Shown: positions 8,754 through 17,055 of the stretch, in pieces
Position numbering within the stretch: the stretch's first letter is position 1
Layout of the letters: each line of letters begins with the position of its first letter
Assembly: GCA_963809795.1 (NCBI GenBank)
Contig: CAWELN010000019.1
Span: 62,001 to 126,000, forward strand
Direction: 5' to 3'
Source of the DNA: DASUAS01 sp963809795
Lineage (GTDB): Bacteria; Actinomycetota; Acidimicrobiia; IMCC26256; DASPTH01
DNA: 64,000 nt
The notes under the pieces: generated by a model
What the model was told of the DNA's origin: nothing
The model's input: only the letters and a program-made list of their open reading frames with translations
The model's database searches: none
Position numbers and translations under genes: made by a program

Positions 8754-9812
8754 GTGAGCAGCTCAGAAGGTTCCCGCCCCGACGGCGGGCGAGACGGTCG
8801 GCGCGGCGGCAACCGTCGTCGGCGCAGCAGCGGTGGTCGCGCGCCGCGCGCCGACCAGCCGCGAGGTGGTGGGGAGGGCGGTGGCGGCACGCGCAAGCGC
8901 GTGAACCCGAAGATCCAGATCGGCACCATCGTCGCGCCCGCCGAGGTCGTCGACCGCGCCCAGCACTCGCGCGTCATGGAGATCGACGCGTCGGGTGAGC
9001 CGCTCACCGAGCGTCTCGTCGGGCCGTGGGTCGACCGCACACCGGAGAACGCGATCCTCGACGTCCGCGCGCACCGGTTGCTCACGCACCATCCCGCGCC
9101 GATCGAGTCGCTGTGGCCCGAGGTGCGCGACACGCTGACACCGGCGTTGCGCGACCGGCGGCAGCTGTACGCCGAGGACCTGCCCGCGCGTTCGCTCGAC
9201 GCCGCGCTCGACCGGTTCCTGGCGTCGATCGCGTCGGTGCGGGAGTTCGGCAAGCTCGGGTCCGTCGTGTTCCCGTTCCCCTCGTACTTCACGCCCGGCG
9301 CCCGCGCGGTCGACTACCTCGAATGGCTGCGCGGTCGGAGCGGCGACCTCCCGATCGCGATCGAGTTCCGTCATCGCGACTGGGTCGCGGGGAAGCAGCG
9401 CGACGCCACGCTGGAGTTCCTGCGCGAGCATCAGCTGTCGTACGTCTGCGTCGACGAGCCCTCCGGGTTCGACAGCTCGTTGCCACCGCTCTCGGTCGTC
9501 ACCACCGACACCGCCTACGTGCGGTTCCACGGGCGCAACACCGGCGCGTGGGAACGCGGGGCCGATGCCGGCGACGACCGCTTCGCGTACGACTACAAGG
9601 ACGCCGACCTCGAGCCCTGGGTGCCGCGCCTGGAGAAGCTCGCCGCCGCGGCGCGGTCGGTGCACGTCACCTTCTCGGGCCGGACCACCGACGCCGCGGT
9701 GCGCAACGCGCGCCTCCTCGTGCGCGTGCTCAGCGGCGAACCCGCACCGGCGCGCACGCCGCCGCCGTCGGGCGGCAACGCGCGGCGCCGTCGGCCACCA
9801 CGTCCACGCTGA
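8754..9812 (+). CDS. DUF72 (YecE-like) family protein with a basic disordered N-terminus
   Basis: A 352-residue protein. The first 55 or so residues are Arg/Gly/Ser-rich and probably disordered. The rest matches the DUF72 barrel: VRAHRLLTHHP, FGKLGSVVFPFPSYF, IAIEFRHRDWV, YVCVDEPSG, AYVRFHGRN and VHVTFSGRT. The usual N-terminal motif (GTSGWSYxxW) is replaced by IGTIVAPAEVVDRAQHSRVM, so the first strand is divergent. The function of the family is unknown. Start GTG 8754 is chosen because it follows a TAnnnT box by 7 nt and avoids overlap with the divergent sulfotransferase gene. Confidence 0.82.
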   Translation: MSSSEGSRPDGGRDGRRGGNRRRRSSGGRAPRADQPRGGGEGGGGTRKRVNPKIQIGTIVAPAEVVDRAQHSRVMEIDASGEPLTERLVGPWVDRTPENAILDVRAHRLLTHHPAPIESLWPEVRDTLTPALRDRRQLYAEDLPARSLDAALDRFLASIASVREFGKLGSVVFPFPSYFTPGARAVDYLEWLRGRSGDLPIAIEFRHRDWVAGKQRDATLEFLREHQLSYVCVDEPSGFDSSLPPLSVVTTDTAYVRFHGRNTGAWERGADAGDDRFAYDYKDADLEPWVPRLEKLAAAARSVHVTFSGRTTDAAVRNARLLVRVLSGEPAPARTPPPSGGNARRRRPPRPR

Positions 9813-9851
9813 CGGCGCTGACGGCGCTGACCGCGCGCGGGGCGGCGCCGG

Positions 9852-10544
9852 TCAGAAGTGCTCCAGCAGCTCGGCGAACGTCGCGAGGCGCACGATGCGG
9901 TCGTCGTCGGGATCGAGCTCGGTCTGCTCGAGTGCCCACGTGTTCGGGTTCGGGATGTACACCGCGCCCATGCCTGCGGCTCGCGCGGGCACGATGTCGG
10001 AGCGCGGCGAGTTGCCGATCATCCAGGTTCTTGCCGGGTCGAGCCCGCCGGACTGCAGCAACCACCGGTAGGTGTCGACGTCCTTCTCCGCGACGATGTG
10101 GATGTGCACGAAGTGGTGGGCCAGCTCCGAGGCGTCGATCTTCCGCTGCTGCTCCTCGGTGGCGCCCTTGGTCAGCAGCAGCAGCTGGTGACGGGACCCG
10201 AGCGTGCCGAGGGTCTCGACGACGCCGGGCCCGGGTTCGACGCGGTGTTCGAGGAGGGGCCGGGCCAGCGTGTCGATGGCGGCGTGCTCGGCCGCGGTCG
10301 CCGGCCGCTCGTTGAGGTGGCGGAAGCAGTCCCGCAGGCTGCGGAGGAAGACCTCGCTCCCGTACCCGTGCGCCGCCGCGTTCGCCGCCTCGATGTCGAG
10401 GAGGACGGCCCGGATCTCGGCGCGGGTCATGGTGGGGTGCGCCAACCACTCGAGGTAGTCGTCGATGACCCGATCGAACAGGTGGTTGTTCTCCCACAGC
10501 GTGTCGTCGGCGTCGAACACGAGCACCTGGTCGCGGGAACGCAC
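9852..10544 (-). CDS. HAD superfamily hydrolase
   Basis: A 230-residue phosphatase-like protein. Motif I is VFDADDTLW (catalytic Asp pair), motif II is LLLLTKGA, the motif III lysine is in AEKDVDTY, and motif IV is GNSPRSDIVPARAAGMG, in the expected order with a helical cap between I and II. This architecture fits 5'-nucleotidase or phosphoglycolate-phosphatase-like HADs; the substrate is not predictable. The frame runs open far upstream, but GTG at 10544 follows a TAGCAT box by 7 nt and sits just before the first beta strand. Confidence 0.85.
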   Translation of the reverse strand: MRSRDQVLVFDADDTLWENNHLFDRVIDDYLEWLAHPTMTRAEIRAVLLDIEAANAAAHGYGSEVFLRSLRDCFRHLNERPATAAEHAAIDTLARPLLEHRVEPGPGVVETLGTLGSRHQLLLLTKGATEEQQRKIDASELAHHFVHIHIVAEKDVDTYRWLLQSGGLDPARTWMIGNSPRSDIVPARAAGMGAVYIPNPNTWALEQTELDPDDDRIVRLATFAELLEHF

Positions 10545-10551
10545 TCGCTCG

Positions 10552-10557
10552 ATGCTA
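10552..10557 (-). promoter_or_regulatory. -10 box (TAGCAT) of a probable leaderless promoter for the HAD gene
   Basis: On the minus strand TAGCAT is followed by CGAGCGA (7 nt) and the GTG start at 10544. Confidence 0.4.
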
Positions 10558-10622
10558 TTGGGGGATCTCGAAGAGCAGCCTGGCCCCGGGAGCGGGCCCC
10601 GGCGCGAACGCGGCGCCGCTGA

Positions 10623-10670
10623 GGGGGCTACCACCCCCGCACCGGTGGGTCTGCCCACCTTGCCGTGGGC
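10623..10670 (+). promoter_or_regulatory. Mutually exclusive hairpins upstream of the permease gene
   Basis: Three short stems crowd into 48 nt. GGGGG at 10623-10627 pairs with CCCCC at 10634-10638. GGTGGG at 10644-10649 pairs with CCCACC at 10654-10659 around a TCTG loop. GCCCAC at 10653-10658 can instead pair with GTGGGC at 10665-10670. The last two cannot form together. This may act as a leader switch, or it may simply reflect GC-rich composition. Confidence 0.3.
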
Positions 10671-10688
10671 ACGACTCCTCGGTCGAAT

Positions 10689-13074
10689 GTGGCAGTGAGC
10701 GGAGCGTTCGCGCTGGTGGCAGGCTGGGACCTCCGGCGTCGCGGGCGCCGGGTCGTGTTCCTCGTGGTCCTCGTCGGCGTGGTCGGTGCGTGCGTGCTCG
10801 CGACCGTGGCCGGCGCCCGTCGGTCGAGCACCGCGTTGACGCGGTTCCAGGCGTCGAGCCGTTCCGCCGACCTCGAGCTCGCGGCGGCGCCGACCGCTCA
10901 GCAGGTGGCGCGCCTGCGGCGGCTCCCGGGCGTGGCGGCGGTCGCGGTCCTCCCCGCGTACGGGCTGGTCATCCCTTCGGCGCCCGATTTCCAGGGGATC
11001 GGCGCCGCCACCGACCCGGAGTTCGGCCGCGGGGTCGACCGCGACCGCCTGATCGCCGGTCGCCGGCCCGACCCGGGCGCGGTGCACGAGATCACCATCG
11101 GTGAGGGCCTGGCCAACCGACTGCACGTCGGGGTCGGTTCCTTCGTCACCGCGGAGTCGTTCACCCCGGCGCAGATCGCGGCGACGCTCTCCGGCGTGAG
11201 CGACGTGGGCCCGCGCGCCGGCCCCACGGTCAAGCTCCGCGTGGTCGGCATCGCCCGGCGCCCCCTGGATCTCGGCGAGCAGGCCGCGTCCGGCGGGCTC
11301 CTCGTGCTGACCCCGGCGTTCGCACACGAGTACGACGGTCGCATCGGCGTGTTCGGCGCCCGCATCCGGGTCCGGACCGAGCACGGCGCGCGCGACGTTC
11401 CCTCGGTGATCGCCGGCGCCCGGCGCGTCCTCGGCCCCGCGCTGTTCATCGCCCAGGGCCTCGCGGTCGCAGTCGCAGGGGGCGCGCAACGCCATCGACG
11501 TCATCGCGCTCGCGCTGTGGATCGCGGCGGTCGTGATCGCGGTCGCCGGTCTGGTCGCGGTCGCCATCGTCGTGTCCCGCGAGATCTCCGGATTGGCCGA
11601 CGACCTCGATCGCATGCGCGAGTTGGGCTGCACGCGCGCGCAGAGGATCCGGATGGGTACGGCCTCGGCGCTCGTCGCCGCGCTCGGCGGAGCCGTCGTC
11701 GCCGTCGTCGGTGCCGCGGCACTGTCGCCACTCTTCCCACTGGGGGTGGCCCGGCGTGCCGACCCCGATGTCGGCGCGCACGTGGACTGGGTGGTCGTCG
11801 CCGCGGGCTTCGCGGCGACGGTCGTGGCGGTCGCGGTGATCGCGGTCGCGGCGGCGGTCCGTGCGACTCGGCCGGGACGCGATCGGTCGACCGCGTACCG
11901 GACGTCGACCATCGCCGCACGCGCCGCGGCGGCCGGCGCCTCTCCGCCCCTCAGCCACGGCCTGCGGCTGGCACTGGAGCGCGGGCGGGGCCGCACCGCC
12001 GTCCCGGTGCGCTCGGCCGCGATCGGCGCGGTGCTCGGGGTGCTCGGCGTGACTGCGGTGCTCGTCTTCGGCGCGAGCCTCGACGCACTCGTCGCCGCAC
12101 CGGCGCGCTACGGCGCACCCTGGGACTTCCAGGTGACGGACGAGACGTCGAACACGCCCTGCGGCGCGGGGGACTACGGGCTCGGTCGGCAGGCGGGCAT
12201 CGCCGCCCTCACGGAGGTGTGCGCGCAGAGTGTGGAGCTCGACGGTCGGCCCGTCGGCGCGTTCGCCTACACGCGGCTCACCGGCCGACCCGTGCGGCCG
12301 GAGATCGTCGCGGGCCGGGCGCCGCGCGGGCGCGGCGAGGTCGCGCTGGGAGGAACGACGCTTGGTGCACTGCACGCGGCGATCGGCGACATCGTGCACG
12401 CTCACGGCCGGTCGGCGCGCCTCGACTATCGCATCGTCGGTCAGGCGGTGTTCCCGACCCTGGACACGGCGCAGCCGCTCGCCGACGGCGCCGCGTTCAC
12501 CGGTGTGGGCTATGCGCCGCTGTTCGACCAGAACCTGTTCACGCGGCACTTCGTCGGGCGCTACGCGCCCGGCGCCGACCGCACGCGCGTGCGGCAAGGG
12601 CTCGACGCGGTGCCGGAGCTCACCGCGGCGACGGGCCCGCAGTTGCCGGTCGAGATCGACCGGCTGCGACAGATCGACTGGCTCCCCGTCGCGCTCACGC
12701 TCCTGCTCGGCGCGTTCGCGCTGCTCGCGGTCGGCCACGGCCTGGTCACGGGGGTGCGTCGTCGTCGGCGCGAGCTCGCGCTGCTCAAGACCCTGGGCTT
12801 CGTGCGTCGCCAGGTGCGGGCGACGATCGGCTGGCAGGCGACGGCGTTGGCCGCGATCGGCATCGTCGTCGGTGTGCCGCTCGGCCTCGTGGTGGGGACA
12901 CTGGTGTGGCGGGCCGTCGCGGACGGGCTCGGGATCGATGCGAGCACGTCGTTCCCGGTGTTGGCGGTCGCGGCGACGGCCGTGGGCGCCGTCGTGCTTG
13001 CGCGCGCGGTCGCCTGGTGGCCGGCGCGTGCGGCCGGCCGGGTCCGGCCGGCGGTGGCGCTGCGTTCGGAATGA
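10689..13074 (+). CDS. FtsX/MacB-type ABC transporter permease, double-domain; frame broken by one indel
   Basis: A permease of about 794 residues once joined. It has an N-terminal membrane helix (VVFLVVLVGVVGACVLATVA), a large extracytoplasmic domain and a three-helix FtsX core. The second half repeats this plan and ends with helices around LPVALTLLLGAFALLAV and ATALAAIGIVVGVPLGLVVG. The cytoplasmic loop RRRRRELALLKTLGFVRRQV is typical of the family. The frames separate near GGCC at about 11457-11461: the first frame is right up to FIAQG and the second from SQSQGARNAIDVIALALW onward. No ATPase gene adjoins it, so its partner must be elsewhere. GTG 10689 or 10695 could be the start. Confidence 0.75.
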
Positions 13075-13089
13075 CCCGGCGACGAAGGG

Positions 13090-13135
13090 TTGACATCCTA
13101 TCGTCGATAGGTAAACTCCCTATCAGTGATAGAGA
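13090..13135 (+). promoter_or_regulatory. Promoter with two tet-operator-like palindromes, autoregulating the TetR operon
   Basis: TTGACA (13090-13095), a 16-bp spacer and TAAACT (13112-13117) make a good promoter pointing at the TetR gene. The spacer holds a perfect palindrome, CCTATCGTCGATAGG (13097-13111). Immediately after the -10 box comes TCCCTATCAGTGATAGAGA (13117-13135), which is the 19-bp tetO2 operator known from Tn10. Binding to either site would block RNA polymerase. The predicted regulator keeps the Gln-Pro-x-Leu-Tyr recognition helix of TetR, which supports direct autorepression. Confidence 0.8.
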
Positions 13136-13180
13136 CCACCGCCGCTGCGAAGCCCGCCGCCACGACACCCTGTCGGGGGT

Positions 13181-13756
13181 GTGGCCCGCCGCCGCGAGGC
13201 CAAGACCGCGGTGATCGTGGCCGCGGCCTGGGCACTCGCCGCCGAGCACGGCATCGGCGGGGTGTCGCTCCACGCGCTGGCGAAGGCGGTGGGCATGCGC
13301 CAACCCTCGCTCTACGCCTACTTCGACTCCAAGCTCGCCCTCTACGACGCCATGTTCGCCGACGGCAACCGTCAGCTGCGCGAACAACTCGCGGCGCGGG
13401 AGCTCCCGGCTGCGCCGCGGGCCGCGCTCAAGGTGTTCGTGCGCGCCTTCGTCGACTTCGGGCTGGCCGACGCCGCTCGGTCCGAGCTGCTGTTCCACCG
13501 GCCCATCCCCGGCTTCGAGCCGTCACCGGAGGCGTACGCGGACGCCGAGGCGACGTTGTCGCGGCTCGGCGAGCTCCTCGCCGCCGCCGGCATGACCGAC
13601 CCCGCCGACGTCGACTGCTTCGTCGCCATGGTCGCGGGGATCCTCGACGCCCAGTCCAGCAACGATCCCGGGGGTGACCGCTGGACTCGTCACCTCGACC
13701 GACTCGTCGACCTGTACCTGGACGACGCGAACAGAAGGAGAAGGAAGAGCCGATGA
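13181..13756 (+). CDS. TetR family transcriptional regulator with a TetR-like recognition helix
   Basis: A 191-residue repressor. The N-terminal helix-turn-helix covers about residues 28-52 and its recognition helix reads MRQPSLYAYFDSK. Residues Gln41, Pro42, Leu44 and Tyr45 correspond to Gln38, Pro39, Leu41 and Tyr42 of the classical tetracycline repressor, where they contact or shape the operator interface. That agrees with the tetO-like sites upstream. The C-terminal ligand domain is unlike a tetracycline pocket at first sight, so the inducer is unknown. It starts a five-gene operon and its stop overlaps the next start by ATGA. The GTG start has only a weak GGGGG ribosome site. Confidence 0.9.
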   Translation: MARRREAKTAVIVAAAWALAAEHGIGGVSLHALAKAVGMRQPSLYAYFDSKLALYDAMFADGNRQLREQLAARELPAAPRAALKVFVRAFVDFGLADAARSELLFHRPIPGFEPSPEAYADAEATLSRLGELLAAAGMTDPADVDCFVAMVAGILDAQSSNDPGGDRWTRHLDRLVDLYLDDANRRRRKSR

Positions 13757-14493
13757 GCGACCTCTCGGTCCAGCGCATCCAACGCCCCGAGGCCAAGGTG
13801 ATCGCGGAGGAGGAGTTTCGGCGGTTCGCCGCCCTCACCGCGTCGTTCACCGATGACGAGTGGGCACTACCGACCGACTGCACCGCGTGGGACGTGCGCA
13901 AGGTGGTCCTGCACGTGCTGGGCTCGGGCGACGCGCAGGCGAGCTTCCCGCAGTTCGTCCATCAGCTCGTCCGCGGCGTGCCGCTGAACCGTCAGATCGA
14001 TTCGCACCACTGGGTCGACGGCATGAACGAGCTCCAGATCCGCGAGCGCGCCCACCTCACCGACGACGAGGTCGTGGTCCAGTTGCAGGCCATCGGCCCG
14101 AAGGCCGTCGCCGGTCGCTGGCGGACGCCGGCGCCGATGCGCCACCTGCCGATCCCGTTCGGCCCTCCCGTCGGTTGGGTGGGTCTCTGGTACCTGCTCG
14201 ACGTCGGGTTCACGCGCGACGTGTGGGCCCACCGCATCGACCTGTGTGCCGCGACCGGGCACGGGATGGACCTCACCGCCGACCACGACGGTCGTCTGGT
14301 GGCCGACATCGTGGGAGAGTGGGCGGACATCCACGGCCAGCCGTTCGAGCTCGTGCTCGAGGGCCCGGCGGGTGGGAAGTTCAGCCAGGGCACGAACGGC
14401 GAACGGGTCGAGATCGACGCCATCGAGTTCGTGCAGGTCCTCTCCGGGCGCCGACCCGGCACCGGCATCCTCGCCCACCCGCTCCCGCTCTGA
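13753..14493 (+). CDS. Maleylpyruvate isomerase-fold (DinB-like) family protein
   Basis: A 246-residue protein of the mycothiol-dependent maleylpyruvate isomerase N-terminal domain family. His54 lies in VRKVVLHVLGSGD. The second metal site reads TRDVWAHRIDL, giving Asp156 and His160 where family enzymes often have Glu-x3-His. A small sterol-carrier-like C-terminal domain follows (FELVLEGPAGGKFSQG). A strong AGAAGGAG ribosome site precedes the ATG, which overlaps the TetR stop, so the two are translationally coupled and under the same operator. A thiol-transfer or detoxification role is plausible; the substrate is unknown. Confidence 0.82.
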   Translation: MSDLSVQRIQRPEAKVIAEEEFRRFAALTASFTDDEWALPTDCTAWDVRKVVLHVLGSGDAQASFPQFVHQLVRGVPLNRQIDSHHWVDGMNELQIRERAHLTDDEVVVQLQAIGPKAVAGRWRTPAPMRHLPIPFGPPVGWVGLWYLLDVGFTRDVWAHRIDLCAATGHGMDLTADHDGRLVADIVGEWADIHGQPFELVLEGPAGGKFSQGTNGERVEIDAIEFVQVLSGRRPGTGILAHPLPL

Positions 14494-14506
14494 AAGGACG
14501 CAACCC

Positions 14507-15232
14507 ATGGAGACCGACGTCACCGAGATCGCGGACGGCATCTACCGCTTCTCGACCTTCGTCCCCGAGGTGGGGCCGACCGGCTTCACGTTCAACCAGT
14601 TCCTGGTCGATGCCGACGAGCCGCTGCTGTTCCACACCGGCCAACGCGGGATGTTCCCGCTGGTGTCGGCGGCGATCGGGCGGGTCATGCCCGTCGAGCG
14701 GCTGCGGTGGATCACCTTCGGCCACCTGGAGGCCGACGAGTGCGGCGCGATGAACCAGTTCCTCGCCGCCGCCCCCGACGCCCAGGTCGCGCACGGCGCC
14801 CTCGGGTGCATGGTGTCGATCGACGATCTGGCCGACCGCCCGCCGCGCCCGCTCGGCCCCGACGAGGTCCTCGACCTCGGTGGGAAGCGCATCCGGAACC
14901 TCGACACGCCGCACGTGCCCCACGGCTGGGACGCGCACGCGCTCTACGAGGAGACCACCGGCACGCTGTTCTGCGGTGACGTGATGTCGCAGGTGGGGCA
15001 GGGCCCGGCGATCACCGGCGACGACGTCGTCGAGCCCGCGAGCCAGGCGGAGGACATGTTCCTGGCGACGTGCCTCACGCCGCAGACGGGGAGCACGATC
15101 CGGAAGCTCGCCGAGCTGCAGCCGGCCCGGCTGGCGATCATGCACGGCTCGTCGTTCGAGGGCGACAGCGCGGCGGCGCTGATGGCGCTGGCCGACGACT
15201 ACGACCGGCGACTGGCGGCGGCCGGGGAGTGA
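14507..15232 (+). CDS. MBL-fold protein of the ODP (oxygen-binding di-iron) type
   Basis: A 241-residue metallo-beta-lactamase-fold protein. The metal motif is HLEADECG, the H-x-E-x-D pattern of flavodiiron proteins rather than the H-x-H-x-D-H of hydrolases. Further ligands are probably in HGALGCM, CGDVMSQ and IMHGSSFEGD. Flavodiiron proteins reduce oxygen or nitric oxide, but this one lacks the flavodoxin domain and so would need a separate electron donor. It follows the MDMPI-fold gene by 13 nt with a ribosome site GAAAGGA, and overlaps the next gene by 4 nt. Confidence 0.78.
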   Translation: METDVTEIADGIYRFSTFVPEVGPTGFTFNQFLVDADEPLLFHTGQRGMFPLVSAAIGRVMPVERLRWITFGHLEADECGAMNQFLAAAPDAQVAHGALGCMVSIDDLADRPPRPLGPDEVLDLGGKRIRNLDTPHVPHGWDAHALYEETTGTLFCGDVMSQVGQGPAITGDDVVEPASQAEDMFLATCLTPQTGSTIRKLAELQPARLAIMHGSSFEGDSAAALMALADDYDRRLAAAGE

Positions 15233-16107
15233 CCACCGCCGACGACGTCCGCGCCCTGTGGGTGCGTGTCGAGACCGTCCACGCGGTGACGTACTTCGCC
15301 GACGAGTCGCGTGCCGCCGCGGTCGCGTGCGGGATGAAGGGCTTCTGGATGGGCTACTTCGGCTTCCGCGCCGCGCCGCTGGGCGCGGTCGGGGCGGACG
15401 TGGTGATCGATGCCTTCTACAACTTCGCGCCCGCGATGGTCGAGCGGGCGATTCCCGACGCGTGGTCGTTCGCGACCCCGGAGTCCCTGGTGCGCGCCCG
15501 ATCGCGGGCGGCCATGGCCGCGTTGCGGGAGGTGTGCCCGACGGTCGACGAGATCGCGGGCGCAGTCGTCGGCACGCTGCGCGACGTCGTGACGTCGGCC
15601 GCCGACGACCCGACCCGCCCGCTCTACCGTGCCAACCGCGAGGTGGCGCGGCCCGACGACCCGGTGGCCGAGGTCTGGCAGCACTGCACGACCATCCGCG
15701 AGCACCGCGGCGACGGCCACGTGACCGCGTTGCGGCGCGCCCGGCTCGACGGTTGTGAAGCGCACGTGTTGTCGGCGGCCGAGACCGGCGTGCCCACCGA
15801 GCTCCTGCGCAACAGCCGGGGATGGACCGAGGACGAGTGGGCGGCCGCGACCGACCGGCTGCGCGAGCGCGGCCTGGTCGACGGGGACGGCGGCGCGACC
15901 GACGCCGGGCGCGATCTCCGCGCGCTGATCGAGCGCGCCACCGACGCCGCGGCCCGCGTGCTCTTCGCGGCGGCGCCGCCCGAGGCCGTCGACGAGCTGA
16001 TGCGCGGGCTCGAGCCGCTCGCGCGCGCGGTGGCCGCGAGCGGGCTCATCCCGTACCCGAACCCGATCGGCGTGCCCGCCGTGGCGGACGGACCTCGACC
16101 CGATTGA
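15229..16107 (+). CDS. SCO6745-family helix-rich protein
   Basis: A 292-residue, mainly helical protein. Segments such as VHAVTYFADESRAAAVACGM, GFWMGYFGFRAAPLG, WSFATPESLVRARSR and LRNSRGWTEDEWAAATDRLR are typical of a conserved actinobacterial family annotated after Streptomyces SCO6745, whose function is unsettled. The C-terminal half looks like a winged-helix domain. The GTG start overlaps the previous stop (GTGA), so it belongs to the tetO-controlled operon. Confidence 0.8.
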   Translation: MTTADDVRALWVRVETVHAVTYFADESRAAAVACGMKGFWMGYFGFRAAPLGAVGADVVIDAFYNFAPAMVERAIPDAWSFATPESLVRARSRAAMAALREVCPTVDEIAGAVVGTLRDVVTSAADDPTRPLYRANREVARPDDPVAEVWQHCTTIREHRGDGHVTALRRARLDGCEAHVLSAAETGVPTELLRNSRGWTEDEWAAATDRLRERGLVDGDGGATDAGRDLRALIERATDAAARVLFAAAPPEAVDELMRGLEPLARAVAASGLIPYPNPIGVPAVADGPRPD

Positions 16108-16166
16108 CGCTGGGGAGGTGGCGCGGGACCCTTGTTCGACCGGTCGCTCGACGAAGGGGAACGAGG

Positions 16167-16466
16167 ATGGAGTTCGTGCAGGTCATCGAGTACGAGACGT
16201 CGAAGTACGACGAGGTCCGCGCCATCGGCGAGGAGTTCGCCGAGACCCGGCGCCAGGCCGGCGGCCCCACGCCGATGAGCATCCTCTTCTGCCAGGATCG
16301 GGACCGGCCGAACACGTACGCGACCATCGCCCGCTTCGCGTCGTACGACGAGGCGATGGAGAACTCCGAGCGTCCGGACACGTCGGAGATGGCCGGGCGC
16401 ATCGCCGCGCTCTGCGACACCATGCGCTTCTACAACCTCGACGTCGTCGACCAGATCGTCCCGTAG
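16167..16466 (+). CDS. Small dimeric alpha/beta-barrel (ABM/EthD-like) protein
   Basis: A 99-residue protein beginning MEFVQVIEYETSKYDEV, with a central MSILFCQDRDRPNTYATIAR and a C-terminal helix. The beta-alpha-beta pattern and length fit the ferredoxin-like dimeric barrel group that includes antibiotic-biosynthesis monooxygenase and EthD proteins. No catalytic residue can be named. The ATG has GGGGAACGAGG upstream. It is 59 nt beyond the previous gene and probably the last gene of the tetO-controlled operon. Confidence 0.7.
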   Translation: MEFVQVIEYETSKYDEVRAIGEEFAETRRQAGGPTPMSILFCQDRDRPNTYATIARFASYDEAMENSERPDTSEMAGRIAALCDTMRFYNLDVVDQIVP

Positions 16467-16659
16467 TCCGGCGGCGCCCGACCGTCGGTGGGGCCAACGA
16501 GTGGCCGCCGGTCGTGTTCGCCGATTGGTTGCCGATCGGTGGTTCGAGGTCGGGGGATCGGGCGGCGAGCGGTCGACGCCGGCCGCCCGTGGGTACCCAC
16601 TCTCCGGAGCGCGCCCGCCGGCGCGTCGTTCGCAGCGAGGTCGCAGCCAGGAGGTCGTG

Positions 16660-17055
16660 ATGGCATCGGAGCACGCACAGGGGAAGTCGGCGATGACGAG
16701 CGCACTGTCGAGGCTCGATGCGGTGAAGGACGTCCTCACCGTCAAGCGGGTGTTCGGCGACGCCTACGAGGTCGACGGGGTCACCGTCATCCCCGTCGCC
16801 GCGGTGCGCGGGGGCGGCGGGGGAGGGGGCGGCGAAGGCGATGCGCCCGACGGCCAGGGAACCGGTTCCGGTAGCGGCGTGGGGTTCGGAGTCAACGTAC
16901 GCGCGGTCGGCGCCATCGTGGTCGCCGACGGCACCGTCAGCTGGGTGCCGTCGGTCGACGTGACCCGGATCGTGTTCGGAGGCCAGGTGGTGGCGATCGT
17001 CGGGATCCTCGTGTTCGGGCGGATCTTCACGCACCGTCGGCGCCATCGCCACTGA
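16660..17055 (+). CDS. GerW/YtfJ family protein
   Basis: A 131-residue protein with the YtfJ core: an N-terminal helix (LSRLDAVKDVLTVKRVFGD), DGVTVIPVAAV, a glycine-rich hinge of eight glycines, GVNVRAVGAIVVADG, and a C-terminal hydrophobic segment VVAIVGILVFGRIF followed by a His/Arg tail. In Bacillus the family member is a sporulation protein needed for germination, but homologues are common in non-sporulating actinobacteria, where the role is unknown. AGGAGG precedes the ATG. Its 3' end overlaps the convergent TetR-FMN reductase gene by 29 nt. The 193 nt upstream hold only a GTGGGTACCCAC palindrome at 16589-16600. Confidence 0.85.
   Translation: MASEHAQGKSAMTSALSRLDAVKDVLTVKRVFGDAYEVDGVTVIPVAAVRGGGGGGGGEGDAPDGQGTGSGSGVGFGVNVRAVGAIVVADGTVSWVPSVDVTRIVFGGQVVAIVGILVFGRIFTHRRRHRH

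Noticed and set aside
13117..13135. tetO2 match as cloning-vector or reporter contamination
   Set aside because: The flanks are native coding sequence on both sides, the partner palindrome is not a standard tet operator copy, and the downstream regulator has a matching recognition helix. No vector sequence is seen.
14246..14506. Upstream extension of the MBL gene frame into the MDMPI-fold gene
   Set aside because: The upstream codons are a shadow of the preceding gene. ATG 14507 has a ribosome site and gives the family N-terminus.
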